In this document: in pieces, positions 44,929-53,571 of the stretch
Numbering within the stretch: the first letter of the stretch is position 1
How the letters are laid out: the number at the start of each line of letters is the position of its first letter
Source of the DNA: Arsenophonus sp. aPb
GTDB lineage: Bacteria > Pseudomonadota > Gammaproteobacteria > Enterobacterales > Enterobacteriaceae
Reading direction: 5' to 3'
Assembly (NCBI RefSeq): GCF_029873475.1
Contig: NZ_CP123499.1
Location: 1,488,001-1,552,000 of the forward strand
DNA: 64,000 bases
Program-made: the position numbers and the translations under genes
Notes under the pieces: model-generated
What the model saw: the letters and a program-made list of their open reading frames with translations, nothing else
What the model was told of the DNA's origin: nothing
Databases searched by the model: none

Positions 44929-45615
44929 CTAAATGATATTATCAATCGTCAATTCATTATTTACCAAACAAAGTCTAGCTGCTTTCCCAATAAAATCAGC
45001 AGGAATTTGTTCACTTAACCAAAATTGGCCAGCAATAGAAATTAATTCAGCTTGTAAGTGGGTACAGTAAATTTGACAATTATTATCGCCAGATGCGCCG
45101 GCAAGAACTCTACCTCGCATCATTCCATAAATATGTATATTGCCATCAGCGATCAATTCAGCACCAGCACTAACATTAGCGTTAACAATCAAATCACAAT
45201 TAGCTGCATATATGCGTTGGCCTGAACGAACGTGGGTGGAAATAATACGAGTCTTGCCATGTTCAGTGGTAGCTATATTGGCAGTTTTTTGATTTTGTGT
45301 TTTTTGATTTTGGCCTTCACTAAGTAAAGGTAGACCAATATCAGTAATAGCTTGGCGCAATTTGGTATTGGTACATCCACTGACACCGACTATCTTTAAA
45401 CCTGCCTCACTAATAATTTTATAGCAAGATAAAATAGTATTTGCATCTAATAGACCAGTAACATTGAAAACAACAGGGGCATTTCTCAAAAACTCAGGCG
45501 CTTGGTCAATTTTTTCCTGAATTGCTTTTTTAATAGCCTCAGGATCTTCATCAAGAATATGAAGAACGGTGAGAGTGAAGCTACTGCCTTTTAGTTCGAT
45601 TGATGATTGTGCCAT
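44929..45615 (-). CDS. minC: Septum inhibitor MinC
   Basis: MinC blocks FtsZ assembly away from midcell. From ATG 45615 (MAQSSIELKGSSFTL) it has 228 residues, near the E. coli length of 231. The N-terminal FtsZ-binding domain and the C-terminal beta-helix (VRSGQRIYA, VSAGAELIADGNIHIYGMMRGR) are joined by a Gln/Asn/Thr-rich linker with a small QNQKTQNQKT repeat. A start at 45648 is open, but neither site has a strong Shine-Dalgarno. It heads minCDE. Confidence 0.94.
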   Translation of the reverse strand: MAQSSIELKGSSFTLTVLHILDEDPEAIKKAIQEKIDQAPEFLRNAPVVFNVTGLLDANTILSCYKIISEAGLKIVGVSGCTNTKLRQAITDIGLPLLSEGQNQKTQNQKTANIATTEHGKTRIISTHVRSGQRIYAANCDLIVNANVSAGAELIADGNIHIYGMMRGRVLAGASGDNNCQIYCTHLQAELISIAGQFWLSEQIPADFIGKAARLCLVNNELTIDNII

Positions 45616-45749
45616 CTGAATTCGACTCAGCATATTGAACTGATCCATAGTGGAATTTTGGATGATGATATTAGGAAATACAATATTATGTTATAGTTAC
45701 TTAGTTAGTCCGGCAAGTCAAACATGTTAATAAAAAAGAGCTAAATTGA

Positions 45750-46052
45750 ATGTTTTGTGTAGTTTATTGTAGTGCAAAAAAAGAACAAACTTATCTTTTT
45801 GTAGAAAAAAAAGACAATTTTTCACGAGTTCCTAAACCATTATTACAGCAATTTGGTACTCCCCGATTTGTCATGACCCTCTGTTTGACAGAACGCCAAA
45901 AATTAGCCAATGCTGATATTGACAGGGTTAAAAGGGAACTCATCGAGGTTGGTTATTATCTCCAGTTTCCGCCTCCGGTTGAAAATATAATGGAAGATTA
46001 TGGCTACCTAATTGATAAATTGGAAACTCAACTACTGGCAGAGCAACAATAA
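45750..46052 (+). CDS. ycgL: YcgL domain protein
   Basis: This 100-residue protein of the YcgL family begins MFCVVYCSAKKEQTYLFVEK and keeps the GYYLQFPPP segment. The structure of the E. coli protein is known but its function is not. It is divergent from minC, the usual enterobacterial arrangement, and is followed by a transglycosylase gene. Confidence 0.9.
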   Translation: MFCVVYCSAKKEQTYLFVEKKDNFSRVPKPLLQQFGTPRFVMTLCLTERQKLANADIDRVKRELIEVGYYLQFPPPVENIMEDYGYLIDKLETQLLAEQQ

Positions 46053-46089
46053 GATAATACTGAATTAAAAATTTTTGAGGATTATCTGT

Positions 46090-47172
46090 ATGAGACTCAA
46101 ACTTATTTATCTAGTAATTGGTAGTTTCTTATTAATAGGTGATTTGCTCATAGCAATGCTGCCTAAAGTGGTTTTATTAATATCAGTACCGCAAGCAATA
46201 GCTGCGCCATCCAGTGAAATTTCGTTAGGTAAGGCATTTCCGCATAAAAAACGTAGCCTGGCTGAATTTCCCGCTTATGTTGCCTATTTAAAGCAAATGG
46301 CAAGGCAACAAGGTATAAGCGAAGCAACGATTGCAAGGGCTTTCACCAATATTTATTTTGTTCAGCGAATAGTGGCCGCAGATCGTGGACAACCGGAAAG
46401 GCGTGCTAGCGTCAATTTAGAAAATTATTTACAAAAAGTTTTACCATCATCACGTGTCAGTATGGCAATACAGCAATACCATAATAATAGGAACCAATTG
46501 GAGATAACGAGTAAGCGGTTTGGTATTCCGGTGCAATATATTGTTGCGCTTTGGGGATTAGAGAGTAAATTTGGTGAAATGCAAGGACAAGAAGATGTAA
46601 TTTTTGCATTAGTAACATTATCTTTTGATGGCCGTCGAGAACGTTTTTTTAGTAAACAACTGATGGCTGCACTCAAAATTATGGACAATGGGTATGTGCC
46701 GAGAAACCGTCGTTTAAAAGGTTCTTGGGCCGGTGCAATGGGACAAACGCAGTTTATGCCCACTTCTTTTCTACAATATGCTATAGATGGTAGCGGTAAT
46801 GGTCAGATTGATATCTGGCACAACAAAGCAGATGTTTTTGCTTCAATTGCTAATTACCTTAAGTATGAAGGCTGGCAAACCTATTTACCTTGGGGTACAC
46901 AGGTTAAGTTACCAACAGGTTTCGATATTGGTTTGGCTGGGGTAAAGAAAAACGGTAAATCCGTTGAGCAATGGAAAAAACTTGGCGTAGAAGTTCCTGT
47001 GATGGCTAATTTAGCGTTACCTACCCCGACTTGGTTAATTATTCCAAAAGATCCGCAAGGTAGGATCTATCTTGTGACAGATAATTTTCGCACTATCATG
47101 CATTGGAATCGCTCTTACTATTTTTCATTATCTGTTTGTTTAATGGCTGATGGTATTGCTCAACAAATATAA
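46090..47172 (+). CDS. MltB-type (GH103) lytic transglycosylase
   Basis: This 360-residue periplasmic or membrane-anchored enzyme cleaves the glycan strand of peptidoglycan. The N-terminal hydrophobic stretch (about 5-38, ending PQAIAA) is a signal peptide or anchor without a lipobox. The GH103 catalytic glutamate is about E158 in VALWGLESKFGEMQG. GAMGQTQFMPTSFLQYA and DVFASIANYLKYEGW are conserved. The ATG at 46090 with GAGG upstream is chosen. It lies between ycgL and ycgM, where E. coli K-12 has no such gene. The exact MltB subfamily is uncertain. Confidence 0.9.
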   Translation: MRLKLIYLVIGSFLLIGDLLIAMLPKVVLLISVPQAIAAPSSEISLGKAFPHKKRSLAEFPAYVAYLKQMARQQGISEATIARAFTNIYFVQRIVAADRGQPERRASVNLENYLQKVLPSSRVSMAIQQYHNNRNQLEITSKRFGIPVQYIVALWGLESKFGEMQGQEDVIFALVTLSFDGRRERFFSKQLMAALKIMDNGYVPRNRRLKGSWAGAMGQTQFMPTSFLQYAIDGSGNGQIDIWHNKADVFASIANYLKYEGWQTYLPWGTQVKLPTGFDIGLAGVKKNGKSVEQWKKLGVEVPVMANLALPTPTWLIIPKDPQGRIYLVTDNFRTIMHWNRSYYFSLSVCLMADGIAQQI

Positions 47173-47210
47173 TAAATTGAGTATAGCGAACAATAAATAG
47201 GAGTAAGTTT

Positions 47211-47870
47211 ATGTATCAGCATCATGATTGGCAGGGAGCTTTGCTTGATGTATCGGCTAATAAAGTGGTTTGTGTAGGTAGTAATTATGCCGAACATGTG
47301 CAAGAAATGAGCGGGAAGCAGCATAAAGAGCCGGTCATTTTTATTAAGCCGGAAACTGCGCTTTGTGATATTACACAACCAATTTTGCTGCCAAAAGGGC
47401 TAGGGACGGTACATCATGAAATCGAGTTAGCCGTTTTGATTGGTACAACATTGAAACAGGAAAATGATCTAGAGAGAATTAAAACAGCAATTAAAGGGTT
47501 TGCTGTAGCACTTGATTTGACATTACGTGATTTACAGCAAACATTAAAAGCATCTGGCCAGCCATGGGAAAAATCCAAAGCCTTTGATGGCGCATGTCCA
47601 ATATCTGGATTTATTGCTGCTCATGAGTTTGGTAACCCCCAAAAAGCACGCTTAAGTTTGTTGGTTAATGACCAAATACGACAGGAAGGGAATACCGCCG
47701 ATATGCTGACAGCCATATTACCTTTGATCAGTTATATATCGCGTTTTTTTACTTTACGACCAGGTGATGTTATTTTGACTGGCACACCCAAAGGTGTTGG
47801 CCCACTAAAAGTTAATGACGAACTTACCCTTCATTTAAACGATCGTGTATTAAAAACACGTGTTATCTAA
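47211..47870 (+). CDS. ycgM: Fumarylacetoacetate hydrolase-family protein YcgM
   Basis: This 219-residue protein (E. coli YcgM 219) has the FAH fold. The metal and active-site segments are VCVGSNYAEHVQEM, HHEIELAVLIG and DVILTGTPKGVG. Relatives act as acylpyruvate hydrolases or oxaloacetate decarboxylases; the true substrate is not fixed by sequence. TAGGAG precedes the ATG. It forms a same-strand series with ycgN. Confidence 0.92.
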   Translation: MYQHHDWQGALLDVSANKVVCVGSNYAEHVQEMSGKQHKEPVIFIKPETALCDITQPILLPKGLGTVHHEIELAVLIGTTLKQENDLERIKTAIKGFAVALDLTLRDLQQTLKASGQPWEKSKAFDGACPISGFIAAHEFGNPQKARLSLLVNDQIRQEGNTADMLTAILPLISYISRFFTLRPGDVILTGTPKGVGPLKVNDELTLHLNDRVLKTRVI

Positions 47871-47890
47871 TAAGAGGATTTTTATTTTAT

Positions 47891-48322
47891 ATGTCTCAAC
47901 CTTTTTGGCAGCGCAAAACCTTAGAACAGATGACCGATGTAGAGTGGGAATCATTATGTGACGGTTGTGGGCAATGCTGTATGCATAAATTACTGGATGC
48001 AGATAGCGATGAAATTTATTTGACCAACGTGGCATGTGATCAATTAAATCTTAAAACCTGTCAGTGCAAACACTATGCAGAAAGATTTCGTTATGAACCA
48101 GATTGTATCAAACTAACACGGGATAATTTGGCTACCTTTCGTTGGTTACCGCTCACTTGTGCCTATCGTTTAATTGCGGAAGGAAAATCGCTGCCAGCCT
48201 GGCATCCATTAAAAACCGGTTCAAAATTAGCTATGCATCAGGCCAAAATATCTGTTCGGCATATTGCTGTTAGAGAAATTGAAGTGATGGATTGGGAAGA
48301 TCATATTATTAATACCATTTGA
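47891..48322 (+). CDS. ycgN: YcgN-family cysteine cluster protein
   Basis: This 143-residue protein of the UPF0260 family carries the cysteine cluster CDGCGQCC and further cysteines in CQCKHY, PDC and LTCAYR. The pattern suggests iron-sulfur or zinc binding. Its function is unknown. It lies 20 bp after ycgM, as in E. coli. Confidence 0.9.
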   Translation: MSQPFWQRKTLEQMTDVEWESLCDGCGQCCMHKLLDADSDEIYLTNVACDQLNLKTCQCKHYAERFRYEPDCIKLTRDNLATFRWLPLTCAYRLIAEGKSLPAWHPLKTGSKLAMHQAKISVRHIAVREIEVMDWEDHIINTI

Positions 48323-48334
48323 TGTTAGAAAAAA

Positions 48335-48787
48335 ATGACAAACCATAATTTAGAGCAATTTGTAAGATTAGCTAATGTTAATGATATTGCGTCACTTTTT
48401 GCTATTCGAACCAGTGTAAAAGAAAATCACCTTTCCAGAAAACAACTTATTGATAAAGGAATTACGCCTGACACATTACGCGATATTTTGCTGTCGGCTC
48501 CTTGTGCTTGGATTGCGGAAATGGCTGGCAATCCTATCGGCTTTTCTATGGCCAATAGGCAGCAAGGCAATATTTTTGCTTTATTTGTTCGTCCTGAGTT
48601 TGCCGGGCAAGGTTTTGGTAAAACTTTATTGACCAAAGCTGAAACATTTCTTTTTCAACAACATAAAAAAATTTGGTTAACGACTGATGCGGCAAGTCGT
48701 GCCTGCGGTTTTTATCAAAAACTGGGTTGGTTGCCGGTTGAGAATTTACAAAATGGAGAAATACGATTTGAAAAGTTGATTGATTAA
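48335..48787 (+). CDS. GNAT family N-acetyltransferase
   Basis: This 150-residue single-domain GNAT protein has the acetyl-CoA loop in VRPEFAGQGFGKTLL (Q/R-x-x-G-x-G/A type) and a C-terminal ACGFYQKLGW segment. The substrate cannot be deduced. It follows ycgN by 12 bp on the same strand and may be cotranscribed. Confidence 0.88.
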   Translation: MTNHNLEQFVRLANVNDIASLFAIRTSVKENHLSRKQLIDKGITPDTLRDILLSAPCAWIAEMAGNPIGFSMANRQQGNIFALFVRPEFAGQGFGKTLLTKAETFLFQQHKKIWLTTDAASRACGFYQKLGWLPVENLQNGEIRFEKLID

Positions 48788-49006
48788 TATTTGCAATCTC
48801 TTTATCCAGTTAATAACCTCAAATTTACAGCACCAACAGTATTGCTGTGATAGCAGTTAATGCTGCTAATTCGCTCAATTAAATAAAAATTAATTATCAA
48901 TTATGATAGTTACGATTACTGGCGTATAAAGGCAAGAATTAGGTTATCAGCGGTTGCTGGTTGTATTTAGCACCTTGAACTATTCATAGGTTGACTAGCC
49001 ATAGTT

Positions 49007-49038
49007 TTGCTATGAGTGCTATAAAACACTCATGGCAA
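49007..49038 (-). terminator. Hairpin downstream of ldhA
   Basis: TTGCTATGAGTG and CACTCATGGCAA form a 12-bp stem with one G-T pair, 48 bp beyond the ldhA stop. On the minus strand a short A/T run follows rather than a pure T tract. The rest of 48788-49085 holds no gene. Confidence 0.5.
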
Positions 49039-49085
49039 TAACCTGATAGAAATCGTATTAATAAATATTGATGTAATGTTAAGAA

Positions 49086-50084
49086 TTAACCTTCAATTTC
49101 ATTAGCACACGGCTTTCCTTGAGCGATCTGTTTAATATTTTGTAGGGTTGTTTCGCTAATATTATTGAGCGCTTCTTCGGTTAAAAAAGCTTGGTGGCCA
49201 GTGAATAGAACGTTGTGGCAGGCAGATAAACGGCGAAAAACGTCATCCTGGATCACATCATTCGATTTATCTTCGAAAAATAGCTCACGTTCATTTTCGT
49301 ATACATCCATACCTAAGGCGCCAACTTTTTGTTTTTTTAGTGCTTCTATGGCAGCATTAGAATCAATTAAACCGCCGCGGCTAGTATTAATCACCATAAC
49401 CCCATCTTTCATTTTATTGAAGGATTGTTCGTTAAGTAAATGATGATTTTCCTTTGTTAATGGACAATGAAGGCTAATAATATCTGAATGCTTTAATAGA
49501 GTATCTAAATCAACATATTTAGCACCAAGTTTTAATACTGCTTCACTAGGATAGGGGTCATAGGCAAGTAATTTCATACCAAACCCCTTAAGAATACGTA
49601 ATGTCGCTAAACCGATTTTCCCTGTACCGATAATGCCAGCGGTACGATTATGCATGTTAAAACCGGTTAATCCTTCCAGTGAAAAATTGGCATCCCGAGT
49701 ACGTTGGTACGCACGGTGAATACGTCTATTTAAACAAAGCATTAAACCCACTGTATGTTCAGCAACAGCCTCGGGAGAATAAGCGGGTACGCGCACAACT
49801 TGAATAGCCAGTTTTTTTGCTGCCGCTAAATCGACGTTATTAAATCCGGCACAACGTAAAGCTAAAATTTTGACCTCCAACTTCGCCAACTCTTTAAGGA
49901 CTGCGCGACTGGCATCATCATTAACAAATATACAAACAGCATCAGCGCCAGCGGCATTTTTAGCTGTTTGTGGTGTGAGTGGAAAATCAAAGTATTCAAT
50001 ATCAAAATTAAAATTACCCTTTTTGTTGATTTGATCGAAATGAAGGCGGTCGTATTGTTTTGTACTATAAGAAACGACTTTCAT
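49086..50084 (-). CDS. ldhA: D-lactate dehydrogenase (fermentative)
   Basis: LdhA reduces pyruvate to D-lactate with NADH. The 332-residue protein (E. coli 329) starts at ATG 50084 (MKVVSYSTKQYDR) with GGAG upstream. The nucleotide-binding motif GTGKIG is at 153-158, the substrate arginine R236 is in NTSRGGLID, and the catalytic histidine H297 is in FTGHQAF. The longer frame is not homologous. Confidence 0.95.
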   Translation of the reverse strand: MKVVSYSTKQYDRLHFDQINKKGNFNFDIEYFDFPLTPQTAKNAAGADAVCIFVNDDASRAVLKELAKLEVKILALRCAGFNNVDLAAAKKLAIQVVRVPAYSPEAVAEHTVGLMLCLNRRIHRAYQRTRDANFSLEGLTGFNMHNRTAGIIGTGKIGLATLRILKGFGMKLLAYDPYPSEAVLKLGAKYVDLDTLLKHSDIISLHCPLTKENHHLLNEQSFNKMKDGVMVINTSRGGLIDSNAAIEALKKQKVGALGMDVYENERELFFEDKSNDVIQDDVFRRLSACHNVLFTGHQAFLTEEALNNISETTLQNIKQIAQGKPCANEIEG

Positions 50085-50304
50085 TGCAGGCTCCAATATA
50101 AAATGAGTATAACTTTTGTATCTGTAGCGATAAATGTGCTGGCTGTTAATAGAATGGCACAAATAGAGAATAATATGAATTGATGGATAAAAATTTGTTG
50201 ATATTATCGTTAACGCAGGTGATCAAGTATCAATATGATGGATGAAAATTAAAAATCCATTATTATGGTTTTAGTAAGGTTGATCTAAACAAAGGGATAG
50301 TAAA

Positions 50305-52926
50305 ATGACTAAATTAATAAAATATATTATTTTGCTATTCATTATCTTGCTTTTTATTGCTATTACCAGTTGGCTTACGTTACCTAATTGGTTACCTAGA
50401 ATTAGTCAACTATGGTTACCCAAAGGTGCAACCTTGTCATTGACTTTACCAAAAATCACGCGTAAAGGAATTGTTGTCGCCGATATAAACATTGCGCTAG
50501 ACCGCTGTGAATGGGTCAAGATAAATCAATTAATCGTTTCTCCCGCTGCTAAATGGCCAACAAAATGGATAATTCATGCTCAATCTTTAATGAGTGACAA
50601 TAATTGCTTATCTCAGTTAAAAGATGATCAAACAGCACAAGGTCAAATAGATATAAAACAGATCCTAACAGCAATCCCGTCATTGGAATTAACTATTGAG
50701 CAACTCGTTTTACATCCTTGGCCTTTTTTGGCTGGAAAACTTCAGTTACAAGTAAGCCAAAGTCATCACTTAGATATCAATTATCAAGGTGAAAATATAC
50801 AACTTGTCGCACGAACAACAGCGGCAGATTATTTCAATATAGAGCATTTTTTTCTTCGATTGAATGAAGATACGGTTAATTTAACCGGTAATGTCGCGCT
50901 ACCATTGAGTTCAACACTCATACCAGTAGATGGAAAAATTGACGTAATTTTAATTACTAATCGTTATGCTAAACCGCTAGTTGGGCAGTTAAGTTGGTCA
51001 AATCGCTCAGGTATTTTGCAATTAACAGAACAACAGTCGCAAAGACCATTACTCGATCTGCCTTGGCAATTAGATGATAAGCTTTTGACTATTAAGGAAG
51101 GAAAATGGCGTTGGCAAAATGGTGATCAATTATTATCAGGAAAAATCGATTTTCAGCTAGCTAATTGGCGTGACAGTTTAACGAATATGCGTATTAGTGG
51201 TCGCGCTAATATGCTGACAACCGGGGGAAAAGGCAAAGCTAATTTAGTGCTTACTGTTGAGCAGGGTAAATTAGATTGGCTAAAAAGTCATATTCCATTT
51301 CATTTAATGGGACAGATTAAGATTAATGATCTGATTGTTGATATGCGAGTACCAACCTTGGTTTCTGGTCCATTGCTCTCGCCACGTATTACTTTTTTAC
51401 CATCATCATTAATCCGAATGTATGGCAAGATAAATAAAACATTAACCCTTAACGAACTACGTTTGCCACTAGCGGGCACTTATTTGACGGCACAAGGCGT
51501 AACTGGTCGTTTGCAGGCAATTGCAACGACAACAGATAGTTATTGGGGTAAAGTAAAATTACATTTTGATGGTCAAGCCAATAATTTTAAACCAGACCAA
51601 GGTCAATGGCGATGGCATTATTGGGGAAATGCCCAGTTGCATCCCCTTAAAGCTAATTGGGATCTTAGTGGTGATGGTTATTGGATTAACTCTTTACTGG
51701 TTGTAAACAGATTGAATACCGGATTTGATAAAATTCAGTATGGCACGCTCAATATGATTCAACCCCGTTTAACACTTTTAAAACCATTAAAATGGCAACG
51801 CGATGCTAAACAAGCTAACTTTGCCGGTGAACTTATTTTACATACTGATAGAATAGAATTTGGTAATGAGAGCTTTTTGCCTGCCTCAACAATCTCAGCT
51901 AAATTAATTGGCCGGAATCCAGCTGATTTTCAATTAACCGGTGCACTCTCAGCACAACAATTCGGTCCGATCCCATTTTTTATTCGTTGGGATGGCATAA
52001 GATTACGCGGAAATGCCCGTTGGCAAAAGCAGAGTGTCTTAGCTTTTCAATCTTTGATCCCGCCAGATTTAGCTATCACTTTGCGAGAAGGTAATTTTTA
52101 TGCTCAGGCGGCGTTTTCGGTGGCACGAGATCAAGGAGTGATTGCTGGTGGACATTGGTCGGTTGCTAATGCTGGATTATGGTTAAAAGATGGTAGTGTT
52201 AATGGAATTGATTTTATTTTACCGTGGCGTTTACAAAATAGTCGCTGGCAGTTGGGCACTAAATTGCCAGTAAAAATTAGGATCAAACAGATTAAGAGTC
52301 TGTTTGATATGCAAAATATAGCGGCCGATCTGTATGGTTATTATCCGGCAACTGCACAATTTCCCTTAGAGCTACGGCAAGTTAACATTGATCTGTTAGG
52401 TGGTGCTGTTCGATTGGCTACGTTGCGTTGGCCACAAATAGCACCAGCCATACTGACTATTGATCGGATAGATTTAAGTCAACTATTAACTCGCCTTAGA
52501 ACCTCTTCTCAGGTTGCGATGTCAGGAAAAATTAGTGGTCAATTACCTTTCTTTCTGGATAATCCCGATTGGATCGTGAAAGAAGGGTGGTTAACAAATT
52601 CAGGCAATATTACTTTAAGATTAGGAAAAGAGTTAGTGGATTCTATCGGTGAAAATAATTTATCTGCTAGAGTTGCTATGGCATGGTTACGTTATTTGGA
52701 AATAAATCGAAGTCAAGCCAAAATTAGCCTGAGTAATCTGGGGGATATTAACATCAATGCTCAAATTTATGGTTTTAATCCTTTAGAGAGTAAAAATCGG
52801 CAAGTTCATTTAAATTATTGCCATCAAGAAAATATCTTTCAATTGTGGCGCAGTTTACAGTTTGGTAATAATTTGGGTGATTGGTTAGAAAAAAATATTT
52901 CGATTAAAAAAGGTGAAAACCAGTAA
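50305..52926 (+). CDS. ydbH: AsmA-like intermembrane protein YdbH
   Basis: YdbH is one of three AsmA-like proteins (with TamB and YhdP) that carry phospholipids between the inner and outer membranes. This 873-residue protein (E. coli 879) has an N-terminal membrane helix (about 5-25) followed by a long periplasmic beta-rich region. A conserved dicarboxylate-type C-terminal part ends near NNLGDWLEKN. GGGA precedes the ATG. Its stop overlaps the ynbE start (TAATG), indicating coupled expression of the bridge partners. Confidence 0.93.
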   Translation: MTKLIKYIILLFIILLFIAITSWLTLPNWLPRISQLWLPKGATLSLTLPKITRKGIVVADINIALDRCEWVKINQLIVSPAAKWPTKWIIHAQSLMSDNNCLSQLKDDQTAQGQIDIKQILTAIPSLELTIEQLVLHPWPFLAGKLQLQVSQSHHLDINYQGENIQLVARTTAADYFNIEHFFLRLNEDTVNLTGNVALPLSSTLIPVDGKIDVILITNRYAKPLVGQLSWSNRSGILQLTEQQSQRPLLDLPWQLDDKLLTIKEGKWRWQNGDQLLSGKIDFQLANWRDSLTNMRISGRANMLTTGGKGKANLVLTVEQGKLDWLKSHIPFHLMGQIKINDLIVDMRVPTLVSGPLLSPRITFLPSSLIRMYGKINKTLTLNELRLPLAGTYLTAQGVTGRLQAIATTTDSYWGKVKLHFDGQANNFKPDQGQWRWHYWGNAQLHPLKANWDLSGDGYWINSLLVVNRLNTGFDKIQYGTLNMIQPRLTLLKPLKWQRDAKQANFAGELILHTDRIEFGNESFLPASTISAKLIGRNPADFQLTGALSAQQFGPIPFFIRWDGIRLRGNARWQKQSVLAFQSLIPPDLAITLREGNFYAQAAFSVARDQGVIAGGHWSVANAGLWLKDGSVNGIDFILPWRLQNSRWQLGTKLPVKIRIKQIKSLFDMQNIAADLYGYYPATAQFPLELRQVNIDLLGGAVRLATLRWPQIAPAILTIDRIDLSQLLTRLRTSSQVAMSGKISGQLPFFLDNPDWIVKEGWLTNSGNITLRLGKELVDSIGENNLSARVAMAWLRYLEINRSQAKISLSNLGDININAQIYGFNPLESKNRQVHLNYCHQENIFQLWRSLQFGNNLGDWLEKNISIKKGENQ

Positions 52927-53120
52927 TGAAAACGCAAATTTGGTATATGCTGATGTTGTCAGCGGCATTTTTATCAACAAGTTGTGTTCGGTTAGAAGTA
53001 GCAACACCGGATAAGCCAATAAATATTAATATGAATGTCAAAATTGAACATGAAATTAAAATTAAAGTTGATCGTCAGGTTGAGGGATTACTAAAAAATA
53101 ATAGCGATCTTTTTGGATAA
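52926..53120 (+). CDS. ynbE: Outer-membrane lipoprotein YnbE
   Basis: This 64-residue lipoprotein has the lipobox LSTSC (cysteine about residue 20) and a short conserved beta region (PININMNVKIEHEIKIKVD). In E. coli YnbE multimerises on the C-terminal end of YdbH and completes the bridge to the outer membrane. Start and stop overlaps fit that operon. Confidence 0.92.
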   Translation: MKTQIWYMLMLSAAFLSTSCVRLEVATPDKPININMNVKIEHEIKIKVDRQVEGLLKNNSDLFG

Positions 53121-53128
53121 CAGATGAT

Positions 53129-53464
53129 ATGATAAAAAAATATATTTTACCTTGTTTATTGATATTAATGAGTGTTGTTGTCAGTTTTCCCGCGCTAAGC
53201 TTGTCAATTAGCGAGGCTAAGCAGCGTGGGCTGGTTGGTGAAACACTAACTGGTTATCTGGCAGCCGTGGTAAAAGATAATGCTGAAGTGAACGCATTGG
53301 TCAATAGTATTAATCAGGCTCGTGAACAAAAATACGCTGAAATTGCGCAAAGTAACCAACTTAAGACGGAGCAAGTGGCAAAAATAGCTGGCGAAAAATT
53401 AATAGATGGGGCAAAAAAGGGTGAATATGTGTTAGGTATAAATGGCCGCTGGACACAAAAATAA
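53129..53464 (+). CDS. ydbL: YdbL periplasmic protein
   Basis: This 111-residue protein has a signal peptide (about 1-24) and the YdbL domain (EAKQRGLVGETLTGYLAAV). E. coli YdbL is encoded with YdbH and YnbE and is thought to act as a chaperone-like regulator of their assembly. It begins 8 bp after ynbE. Confidence 0.92.
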   Translation: MIKKYILPCLLILMSVVVSFPALSLSISEAKQRGLVGETLTGYLAAVVKDNAEVNALVNSINQAREQKYAEIAQSNQLKTEQVAKIAGEKLIDGAKKGEYVLGINGRWTQK

Positions 53465-53571
53465 GTTACTATAACACCCTATTATTTGGGCAAAGATGAG
53501 TAAGTGTTAGTTATGTCGTGTTTTGATGATCAACTCAGCAAACAAGCCTCTTCAGTAAGGTCTTATTAAAA